A DNA stretch of 64,000 nt from Panorpa germanica. Lineage: Eukaryota; Arthropoda; Insecta; Mecoptera; Panorpidae. The notes beneath the pieces were generated by a model. That model had not been told where the DNA came from. It saw nothing but the letters and a program-made list of their open reading frames with translations, and did not search any database. Position numbers and translations under genes: made by a program. The stretch lies in contig OY783214.1 in NCBI GenBank assembly GCA_963678705.1, positions 10,540,001 through 10,604,000 of the forward strand, written 5' to 3'. Of the stretch, positions 13,845 through 25,898 are shown piece after piece (position 1 is the stretch's first letter; every line of letters starts with the position of its first letter).

Positions 13845-14300
13845 ATCTTAATATAAAACTGTATTATATATTGGGTTTGCTACAGGACCACAAATATCCA
13901 ATTACATTTTATTAAAACGCAATAATAAAGGAAATATTAATAATTCAAAATTCACGTTCATCACGTTCGGTTCCTACTCTCTTCCCTTCTTTGATTTGCC
14001 ATCTCTTTCCTACAACACACTGTAAGAGAGATATAAAAGAGATGTATATACTATATATGTATATTTTCATATTATAATATGGTGAATAAAGTTAAATAAA
14101 AAAGACAACGATTAGTAATCGATAACAAACTTGTACCGTGACGTCAAAGGATGTTTAAAAATTAAGCGGTAAAACAGAAATTCAAATTATAAATAGCAAT
14201 AACTCGATCAATTATAGATACTTAACCAAATAAAAACGCCAATATACATGTATAAACCTATATTCAATTAAATTAAAAATTAAAAAAAAAACATCTCATT
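13845..14300 (-). mobile_element. Old diverged relative of the AATT-inserting MITE
   Basis: Several blocks align in order with the family read in reverse: a segment containing TATATATTG, then a degraded counterpart of the GAACCTCAAATGTTCAATT block near 13885, and an AACGCCAATATACA block near 14240. The central part is unlike the younger copies and holds a CATCTCTTT/AAAGAGATG pair. Terminal repeats are no longer clear. The copy at 46585-46935 shares the distinct centre, suggesting an older subfamily. Confidence 0.5.
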
Positions 14301-15509
14301 TGGATACCGTGAAGTCTGAAATTTTGCAAAAGAAAGATCATCACTTAAAAACTATAGAAGTTTAACCGTATTAAAAACGAAAAATCAAGGCTTTCCAAAT
14401 TTTAAGTTATTCAAGGTCGTAGATTACAGATGTAATTACTAGAATGAGATAAATAACTAGTAGTTCTCTCAGATATCTCCAAGGTATATAGTTACTTGTA
14501 ACTAGATACATTACAACAATGAACATAGGTATAAATGTATATTTGTGTGAGTGTCCCATTACCTTCAACGTACACCTATTTCAACGAACATTTATCCGGT
14601 AAATATAAATGTGGAGGACGATATCTCATGGACCAGGGAACCAGAGAACAACGTAACCGGTCCATGTCCTAACTGAAGTCTTGTCAGCTAATAATTAATA
14701 TATGTAACATACAATACCGTACAATACATGCAAAGAAACAAGTAAAAACAAAACCAGTACAAGTAACTTTCATTTGTAAAAGTAATAGAGGGGGGAAAGT
14801 TAAAAAACCCACATGAAAAAAATAAGTAATGAAAGCCTGGTTTAATTTAAATTAATGATATTATAAACAATTTGTATGTGTAATGTATGTACGAGTATAT
14901 ATAATTGTGGGATAGCTTTATTGTATTTCGCCTGCGAATATAATACTAGCAACACCTTTAACTTCTAACATCATTCTACCAAGAGATTCACAAAACTGGA
15001 GCAACTGGAAAGAAGTAAATTTGAGATAAGATGTGAAATTAAGCGAGTCGCTGTCACGTTCCATTTAGAAAAATTAGATTTTATTCAAATTTAGTTAATG
15101 AAAAATTCATTTATATTATTAATTTGATAAAAATTAATATCCGTCAATAAAATATCAATTTTTAATGTTTAACTAATCGAAATTATAATTTCACAATTAC
15201 AGGCAATAAATTAACAATCCCCAGTTAACGCTCATAAATATGTAAAATTTATTGTAATTTTGTTTACATAAATTTAAACTGCTTACAATACATAAGAGGT
15301 ACTAGGAAATTCAGTTTAGAGGAGCTAAGTGCCCTTGACACAAAAACTGTTTTAGTGTTAAGCAAATATTATTTATATTCAATGTACAATAGTTTAATGA
15401 CTTTATACTTATTGGACCAATGCAAATTCTACAATTTATAAGACTTATATATAAGCAGTGGGCAAATTATTTATTTATCCAAGAAACACACCAATGCCTT
15501 TTATGTAAT

Positions 15510-16134
15510 GGGCTTGTATCCTCATTTTTTAGTGATCGATTTTTCAATTGTTGATTGAAATTGATGTTAACAAATGTGTATTGGCGTTTTTATTTTAATA
15601 AATATCTAAATGTTGACGGGCATATAGCAATTAAATGTTTGAATTATAGTTTTAGCGCTAGAAATGGTCGGCTATATTTTTATGACGTGAAATTCATTTT
15701 AACGTCAGTTATTTGTTGAGTAAGTCAGTGCTGTGGTAATGTTTTGTAGCTGTTGGTAGTCGAAATAATCAAGTCAAGTCAAAGAATAATAAGGTTTTAT
15801 TTTATTTAACCCTGTTACGGTAGAGATAATATTGGAATTTTATTGTTCCTTGAAATAGCTGTAAATAATATTTGATATTTTGATATATAAATATATATAG
15901 CAGAGATTTATGAGCTGTAAGGTTGGCAGTGGTTGTGATGTCACATGCATTTGGAATGTGTACAACGTTGAATCCCTTTAATAATTAAAGAGGCAAAATG
16001 ACTTTTTTAATTGTTAATATCTGTTAACATATAAGGAGTTATTAAAAAAATAATTGAACATTTGAGGTTTTAGTAACCCACTTTATCAATATAAGGTACA
16101 CTTTTTTAGAAATTAAGACATAGGACACAAGCCC
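15510..16134 (+). mobile_element. AATT-inserting MITE, copy 2 (full length)
   Basis: A 625-bp element with termini GGGCTTGTATCCT and AGGACACAAGCCC, flanked by AAT and ATT. Joining the flanks gives TGTAATTTAC as the likely empty site. This orientation is used as plus for the family. No open frame of note. Confidence 0.9.
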
Positions 16135-16867
16135 ATTTACATCGAAATATTACATTTCATTTATAAGCAACAAACTAGAAAGAAAATTAGAAATGTTACT
16201 TATGAACACAATAAATTGAAGTATTGTAAGAGACAAGGCATTGTGATGCAGATTATTGATTCATATATTTATGTAGACTTCAATGTCTGATTTGTAATTG
16301 TCATTAATCGTTTTGCAGACAGACCCTTGGAGCCGGGATCAACAATTAACTGCATGTTTCTAATGAAGACTTTCTAAACTTAGTTGCATTGGAAGTGAAA
16401 ACTATATTTCAAACAAGTACAATCGAAATTAACTTGATACTGCAGTTAATGTTAATACATATCGCGTATCGGTGTATGCATTAAGTTAATTGCACATTAT
16501 TTATAGACGAACAACATGTAAGACTGTCTTGAATGTTTGTATATTATAGATAAATACAAGATGGTACAGACAACCTTTTTGTGCAAGTCTACAATTAAGA
16601 AGATCGGGGAGAAATTTAAATAAAAAGAAAAGGTTATTAATGCTGCATATAATCCAGGCGTCAACCATTGTATGATATACAATGTGATAATTTTAGTTGC
16701 TTAAATATTTTTATACACGGATACTCATAGGTTATCATGTACAATTTACACGTATCAATTTTAAACTGACTAGAATGAAATTTTAAATTTTGTAAAAAAA
16801 AGTAACTATTGCACATTTCACATATTTGTGTCGTACTGTATAGAATGCCACCTAACGTTTTGTAAAT

Positions 16868-17158
16868 GGGCTTGTCATTTTTTAGTGATCGATTTTTCAA
16901 TTTTTGATTGAAATTGATGTTAATAAATGTGTATTGGCGTGTCTATTTTATTAAATATCTAAATATTGACGGAGATATAGCAATTAAAAGTTTGAATTGT
17001 AGTTTCAGCGCTAAAAATGTTCGGCCATATTTGTATGACGTGAAATGCATTTTAACGTCAGTTATTTGTTGAGTAGGTCAGTGCTGTGGTAATGTTTTGT
17101 AGTTGTTGGTAGTCGAATAATCAAGTCAAATCAAAGAATAATAAGTTTTTATTAGCCC
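16868..17158 (+). mobile_element. AATT-inserting MITE, copy 3 (internally deleted)
   Basis: The first half of the element is present, up to the AATAATAAGTTTTTATT block. It then jumps directly to a terminal AGCCCATT. Length is 291 bp. The terminal TCC of the left repeat is also lost (GGGCTTGTCATTTTT). It looks like an internal-deletion derivative and not a random truncation, since both outermost ends survive. Confidence 0.75.
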
Positions 17159-18661
17159 ATTCATAGTAGAAATAACTAAGCTTTCCAATAGTATTACTTG
17201 CATTTATAGTGATTTTGTAGTATCTCAAATAAGCGTATATGTGAACCACACCAATGTCTGATATTCAAACCCAAAAAATATACCGCTGGTCCGGAAATTG
17301 AACCGGAAAACACAGCAAACCTAGCCTCAATACCTCAACGCTGTCGGCTTCTGTACTATTATTTCATAGTGTACGTAATATGTACAATGTAATGTGCTAC
17401 ATTTAGTAATTCAGTTATAATATTACTTTCTATATGAATTAAATAACAAATTTCGTAATATGTACTTAGAAATATAGAATGGTCTCACTGTCGCGTCGCC
17501 TGGCAAGAAGCCACGTGCTTGAAAATAATGCTAATGCAACATTCTTTTTCATAATAATCATTTTACTTCATACTCATCATTTTTTATATTTTTTTACCAG
17601 ATTTTATTATAGAAATATATTAATTATTTATTGTTATTGTTCTCGTCATAGACCACATAAAATGTCATGCATGCAATTGTTAGTCGATTCATTAGCTGAG
17701 CACTGGAGCCAATTTCCTGAATACCTATTATAGTCCAACCTGTCTATGCTAAATTTATGAATAGTATTTTTTTATTAATATTAAAATCAAATTAGTATTT
17801 AATTATTTAAGTTATTTAAATTATTATTATCTTAAGACTAATAAGCAATTTACAATAGAATAATTACATTTATTACTTATTAATTATTTTATGATATTTG
17901 TTGCAATAATATTTAACTAAATGTATTAAATCTGTTTCACACTAACTCGAAAGGTTTTTTAATCTTTTCGTTATATTTTCAGCGTTGTCCAGTAAGTGTT
18001 TCAGAATTTCTTTATATTAAAGATATGAATAATATCTTACATATACATCAAAACACATGCCTAAATCATACTGGAGATGGAAAAAAATATTTTTATCGCA
18101 AGACTCGTTACTGTTTAAATAAATTATTTTTAATATCCTAAACTCCTCTGCTCCTGTGTCAGAGATAGCTATATAGTGTTGGAATATTTAAATTTGATTT
18201 TAGTTTAATCCGAAATTTTTTCTTATGCATTTTAAAAACTTGACTGGACTATGGTCTGAGAAGCATAGCCCGAGTAATAGCTGACAAGTGCTACAGTCAT
18301 TCAAGTCTTGAGGTACACTCAATGTTAAAAACATTATTATAAAAAGAAGGTGTTTATTATTTCCTAGCATTGTTTATATTTAATATACAACTTTATTTAT
18401 TTCATAATTTGTAATGGTAAGCACATGAGAGATTATGTACAATAACATAATTGTAATATTGGTGAGAAATTCATATAACTGTTGTATTTAAACTATAAAA
18501 TATACAAATAACGGTATTTTGTATAAAATTAATCACTGCAACAGGAAACGACACGACAAGTATTATGTTTCGCTTTAAACCCAGCAACACTCAAGTCTGT
18601 TTATGATTAGAAGAAAATTAGGAACAAGAAAAATGTCTGACATTTCGTTGATAATGTCAAT

Positions 18662-19919
18662 GGGCTTGTGTCCTCATTTTTAGTGGTCGATTTTTCAATT
18701 GTTGATTGAAATTGATGTTAACAAATGTGTATTGGCGTGTCTATTTTATTAAATATCTAAATGTTGACGGAGATATAGCAATTAAAAATTTGAATTGCAG
18801 TTTTAGCGTTAAAAATGGTCGGCCATATTTGTATGACGTGAAATACATTTTAGCGTCAGTTATTTGTTGAGTAGGTCACTGCTGTGGTAATGTTTTGTAG
18901 CCGTTGGTAGTCGAAATAATCAAATCAAGTCAAAGAATAATAAGTTTTTATATTATTTAACCCTATTACGGCAGACATAATGTATGAATTTTATTGTTCC
19001 TTGAAATAGCTGTAAATAATATTTGATATTTTGATATATAAATACATATAGCAGAGATTTATGAGCTGTAAGGTTGGCAGCGGTTGTGATGTCACATGCA
19101 TTTGGAATGTGTACAACGTTGAATCCCTTTAATAATGGGCTTGTGTCCTCATTTTTTAGTGGTCGATTTTTCAATTGTTGATTGAAATTGATGTTAATAA
19201 ATGTGTATTGGCGTGTCTATTTTATTAAATATCTAAATATTGACGGAGATATAGCAATTAAAAGTTTGAATTGTAGTTTTAGCGCTAGAAATGGTTGGCC
19301 ATATTTGTATGACATGGAATGCATTTTAACGTCAGTTATTTGTTGAGTAGGTCAGTGTTGTGGTAATGTTTTGTAGCTGTTGGTACTCAAACAATCCAGT
19401 CAAGTCAAAGAATAATAAGTTTTTACTTTATTTAACCCTGTTAAGGCAGACATAATATTGAAATTTTATTGTTCCTTGAAATAACTGTAAATAATATTTG
19501 ATATTTTGATATATAAATACATAGAGCAGAGATTTATGATCTGTAAGGTTGGTAACCTTACACAAGGTTTGTGATGTCACATGCATTTGGAGTTTGTACA
19601 ACGTTGAATCCCTTTAATAATTAAAGAGACAAAATGACTTTTTTAATTGTTAATATCTCCTAACATATATGGAGTTATTAAAAAATAATTGAACATTTGA
19701 GGTTCTAGTAACCCACTTTATCAATATATAGTACAGTTTTATAGAAATTAAGACATAGGACACAAGCCCATTAAAGAGACAAAATGACTTTTTTAATTGT
19801 TAATATCTCTTAACATATAAGGAGTTATTAAAAAACAATTGGACATTTGAGATTCTAGTAACCCACTTTATCAATATATAGTACACTTTTATAGAAATTA
19901 AGACATAGGACACAAGCCC
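18662..19919 (+). mobile_element. AATT-inserting MITE, copy 4, interrupted by a nested copy
   Basis: The host copy runs 18662-19136 and resumes at 19770-19919. Its termini GGGCTTGTGTCCT and AGGACACAAGCCC are intact and flanked by CAAT and ATTG. The interruption is the nested copy at 19137-19769. Confidence 0.9.
19137..19769 (+). mobile_element. AATT-inserting MITE, copy 5, nested in copy 4
   Basis: A 633-bp copy inserted in the same orientation within the TTTAATAATTAAAGAG segment of copy 4. Left flank ends AAT (19134-19136) and right flank begins ATT (19770-19772). The uninterrupted site is known from sister copies, so the join is exact: AATT became AAT[element]ATT. It contains a small local change near 19548-19570 (GGTAACCTTACACAAGG) relative to sister copies. 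Confidence 0.9.
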
Positions 19920-22900
19920 ATTGTGCGCAGTTTAGACACAAGAAATACATAATTAAAATGGCCAGAGAGGTCAACATGTAATTTTTTACTTTAATTTATA
20001 AAGTGAAATGTTTGTCAAAGATTTCAACAGAATTTCAAAGCAACTAGATCATTGGTAAGTAGATTTAAGACATAATAAATACACCTGGACAACACAGGTA
20101 AATGATAAATTTAAAACACAAACTAAATTTATATCTTTATATGGAAATACACATCGTACAGTCGGTCTAGCATTAGTTCCTGCTATGGGTTTAATATGTG
20201 AATAGGATGTAGTCAAGCCACAATTAATTGCAGGTAACATATGAACTCTGAAGAATAAGAAAGAGACAACAATAGTGTATATTTTATATGAGATTTATAA
20301 GACAATGTATAGGAGTAAATAAATTCCCTCTCAGAGTAAGAGTCTAGAGGTTATTGAACGGGACCAGCACCGAAGTAAGACATGCATTCAGCAGCATTAG
20401 GCGGCGAGAGACGACATCGTGTTCGAAGAGGTCGTCGCTTCTTGCAGATAGTTTATTACCAATAGCTTCCGAGGTGTACCGTGTCTGATCATTGGATCAG
20501 TGATGATAAAGCAATGATTCTTATTATCTCTTAAAACAATTTCACGGTTGAATTTAAAAATATAGAAAGTCATTCAAATTATAAAAAAATGTAAAACAAA
20601 ATTCGCTAATGTCAAATTTATATCTGCGAAACTTGAACTTCACTTTTTGTTATATATAGGTACACGTTGCAAAAAAAAAATTAAATTATGAGTCTTTATA
20701 CCTCGAACACAAAGTCACTTACGTCACGAAGCGTACAATGAGCGTGCTATACAGATAATATTCAATAAAACCAATGCGTTTGTAGAACCTGTGGACGTTT
20801 AAAGAGCTATTTGTTTCTCCAAAATTTTAAGACAAGGTTTTATGGCAAGAATGTGCATGGGCTAAAGCATCATTCCCACTCACTGCTTTAATTTAATTTT
20901 GTATTTTGTATTTAATTTAAATGTTTAGCATACGCGTTGGCAATACGCGTAGTCATTCACAGTACCATTTTTAATTTTATTTATTTATTAAGTTTTCTTA
21001 GCTTTTTAGAACCTTACAAGGTCCAATGTCTTAATTAAAAATAATTAAGAAAAACTATATTATATTATACCCTCCAAAATGTGACAATCTGTCAAAATGC
21101 AGTAGGATTTACTTTAATACTAAAAGAAGTTAAATGTCAGTTTTTGAAAAATATAGAAGAGAAAACAATTTATATTACTAATTGTTATTAAAAATAGCAA
21201 TTTTAATTATTTCACATTCAATTTTGTCAAAATTTATAATACTAACAATGCATACGCATCAACTAAATTAACTAAACTCAAATTAAAACACGAATGTGAA
21301 AAGGAATGCTTAAACGAAAACCTAAAATCTAGATTACAATATTAAATAAAAACAATAAATTAAATATCAAAACAGTGAGTGGGAATAAGGCTTAAAAATC
21401 ATTCTTCATTTGGTTTTTTTAAATAAAAGTATTTATGTATCTCAAGCTTTTGAATATCAGGTTTTTGCGCAGTTAACGTCTGACCTCTTGCTTTGCCATT
21501 TGTCCTAAATATAAAGATATGTATTCATTACAATCACTACTTAAATAAAATACTTTTTGACATTTTTATTGAAACATAATTAGGAGAAACTGCAACTGCG
21601 ACACATTTGTGAAGTGAAATACAGACTGATTTACAACTGGGTTTTTTTTTTGTAGAATATAAATTATAATATTAATAAAAGATGTTTCTTTTATGAGAGG
21701 CTTAATAGCATCTTTCACTTTTCACAAAAAATAACTATTACTTATATTGTAATGATTTCTAAAATAGCTAAAATGAGCCACTATATCTTCGGGGTTATTT
21801 TCCAGACCAACCAATACTGCGCCGGCCACTTTTTCAGTAGAATATTACCCGATCCAGGTTAAAAGGTTGCCACCGTCTGCTATAGACACAACTTTAATCA
21901 ATGTCTAATGTATTATGCATAACTGTTCTAAGTAATTAAAAAAGTTGATAGTTAAAAACAAGAAAACTCTCGCAGTATTATCGGTATCAACGATGGGACT
22001 AGCTGGAACTACAACTTACAAGTCCAACCAGTAGAACGGCTTTAGGCCTATTATTTATGACTTTGATAGTAAAGTCTAAAACCACATTTGCGAATTGTTG
22101 GTGGTGTTGCGAATTGCAGTTGGAGCTAGATACAGCAGGTTTGTGTGGTATATGATCTTGTTCGTAAGTGGAGATCTAGTTAAACTCTAACGACAATATT
22201 CGCGCTTATGTTTCGTATACTATAAATGACTCGAGTATAAAAGTTATAGAGCAAAAAGTAAAAAAAAATTTTTTAGTTTTTCCAAAACCACGGATTTCCA
22301 GGAAATTCAGGAAAAAATCCGAGGACGCCAAAAGTCTTAGAATTTTTTTCTCTACGAAATAGGCATTTTTAAAGAAAATGCGCGAAGCCATTTTCGAGCC
22401 ACCATGCAAATCGCTGGAGCATATAAACAAATAAACATATAAATATACACTTGGAACATTATAATATAAGAGGATAAACTGCTAATTCAAATTTTGTTTG
22501 ATAGAGATATTTGTTTGTTGGATGTGAGACGTCACAACAGAGATGGCGGACGCCACAATGTGTGACTAGACGTGACAATATGTGCGGGTAGTTTAAAAAC
22601 CCATAAAATTTGTGTGACGTAATTTATGAATGATCCCTAATTCCTTATAAGTTTTATTAATCTATCTCTCTCTATTTGCAATACAAGCTACCTAAAGTAC
22701 CCTCTCTGTAGATACGAACATATACCCTCTATCCAACAAAATTTAAATCATTAAATTATTATTTAAAGTTGATGACGTACAAACACGAATCTTGCCATTT
22801 CCTTGGTGCGTAGAGACCCAATATAATGTACCGAAGATAAAGAAATATTCTAGTCAAAAAAATAAATTTAAATTTTATATTATAAATAATTATAAGTGTA

Positions 22901-23938
22901 TTCAGATATTAATTTAAAAAAGCGGTGCCCAATAATCAAAGAGAAATCATTAACAGTGACTTTGAAATGTTGTAAGAAGCTGCGGGGTCGAGATTGTATA
23001 ACTGTTCTTAAATTCAAACATCAAAAATTACCTCTACAAATCTAAACATTCAATAAAAAAAACAAGAACCACTATTACTAGTTTTTGTAGCAGTGATTTA
23101 CAAACAGAGTTGAGTTGGCATAAAAGTTCAACTTTAAAATGGCAGGCAAAAAACAAAGATTATAATTTTATTTATATAATTATATTTGTTTAAAAACATA
23201 TTTGTTTTTAACAATAAAACGTTGTTATAATTATAGGTTAGTATGCAAACACATTCACTTCGCTAATTTGCAACGCAATTAATAATTAATTAGTCATCGA
23301 TTCTGCAAATGTTTTACTGAAACAGTAATAAGACTTCCGGCGTGCATAACATTATCTAACTGAAAAGTTTGATGGGACGATTTTGTGAAAAATATTTAGT
23401 TCTTCCTACAAGTTATTTTCATTATTCAAATTCAAATCTTTCCAGTTTAGTCAGTTTTTATGTTCTATCTTTAATCAAGGCCAGTTCTAGATTACCTACA
23501 ACTCTTAAAAACCCCACATTGCAGTAGGAATTGTGCATAGATATTAAAGAATGGAATTTATGCACCGGAGAGAATAAAACTCAGAATTAGAGACATAAAT
23601 AAAAAGAAGATTTTGCCATCCAAAGAAAATGAAAAAAACCCTTTTCAAGAAACAAACTTTAGGAAGCAGAAATATTGTTTACAACATTTGCTTCTAACGT
23701 TTAATAAACTATCATACTTTAGACTTGGTTTATCATTCAATAATTGAATATAATATATAATAATTCTTTCTTAAGGGGAACACACCGCGTACTTTCGCTA
23801 GTAAACATAAAATTAACCAGTAAAACTCTTATTGGAGGTTGGAAACAATTTTCTGCTAGCGCAAGCATAAAGAACAATAATACTATATTATTTCGTTATT
23901 TATGACTACACAAATTAATTAATATGTAATTAACTCAC

Positions 23939-23979
23939 CTGCTTTGTAGATCCTGTCTGTTTAATACTTGTGTAGACAT
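23939..23979 (-). CDS. Candidate start exon of the synaptotagmin-like gene
   Basis: An ATG is followed by 13 codons (MSTQVLNRQDLQS) and two bases (AG), then a consensus donor GTGAGT. The two leftover bases match exactly the one base needed by the zinc-finger exon acceptor at 7494, giving an Arg across the junction. Strand, phase and donor all fit, but the intron would be about 16 kb and an intervening exon cannot be excluded. Slp-type proteins normally have a helical segment before the finger, and this short peptide could supply part of it. Confidence 0.5.
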
Positions 23980-25412
<1,433 letters not shown>

Positions 25413-25898
25413 TTAAACAACTCTATTTAAAAAGTTACGCTCGACTTCACTAAAGATCTGTTCTTCCTCTTCGTTTTTAAGCCCTAAAATCCATTCTGCT
25501 TTACTCAAACTATCCGCGGAAAACGAGTGAACCTGCAAGGAATTATATGTATCTTCGTAGACATCATCTGTGACAATTTTTTTCAAATTCGGTAGTTTTC
25601 CTATCGGGGGAAAATTATTAAATGGGGACTTTATAGGACCTTTTTTGGATAATTGTAAGAGCATATACCAGACTAACATTTTTCTGTTCGCATCCTCGCC
25701 AATATCGCTATCTTTTGAATTGATATTTCTCAATTTTCTGATCCACATTTTGAGTTTTATTCTATCTTCAATAGGTCTCAATAAGGTGAACACTTTAATG
25801 ATATCAATATTGAATTCTAAATTGTCGTTAGATAAATCCATTGAAGGCAGCGGTATGAACGCATTTAAATTTCTCTGGCGGTTTTTACGTTTGTGCAT
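25413..25898 (-). CDS. DUF4485-like small protein
   Basis: An intronless 161-codon frame from an ATG at 25898 to TAA at 25413. The middle of the protein (about residues 30-110) fits the DUF4485 pattern: a helical RPIEDRIKLKMWIRKL segment, a helix with WYMLLQLSKKG, and the characteristic PIKSPFNNFPP before a Leu-Pro. DUF4485 occurs at the N-terminus of some centrosomal and cilia-related proteins such as CEP112, but its function is poorly known. This protein is short and has only an acidic tail after the domain. Minus-strand AATAAA signals lie at 25394-25399 and 25335-25340. The start is supported by a following basic MHKRKNRQR, and the base composition contrasts with the flanks. The gene is confident, the family assignment moderate. 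Confidence 0.7.
   Translation of the reverse strand: MHKRKNRQRNLNAFIPLPSMDLSNDNLEFNIDIIKVFTLLRPIEDRIKLKMWIRKLRNINSKDSDIGEDANRKMLVWYMLLQLSKKGPIKSPFNNFPPIGKLPNLKKIVTDDVYEDTYNSLQVHSFSADSLSKAEWILGLKNEEEEQIFSEVERNFLNRVV

Larger units (their letters stand above)
7495..23938 (-). other. Long candidate first intron rich in transposons
   Basis: The region separates the zinc-finger exon from the candidate start exon and holds no confident gene. It contains one Harbinger-type MITE (9153-9676), six AATT-inserting MITE copies (old relative at 13845-14300; others between 12478 and 19919), and a GC-richer block at 20360-20480. Two open frames remain unexplained: 11433-11846 (+) and 7780-7965 (-). Neither has a recognised domain. 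Confidence 0.45.

Noticed and set aside
17275..17360. tRNA-like or SINE-like block with GGTTCAATTTCC on the minus strand
   Set aside because: The B-box-like motif has an 8-base loop, and no A box, acceptor stem or anticodon arm could be built.
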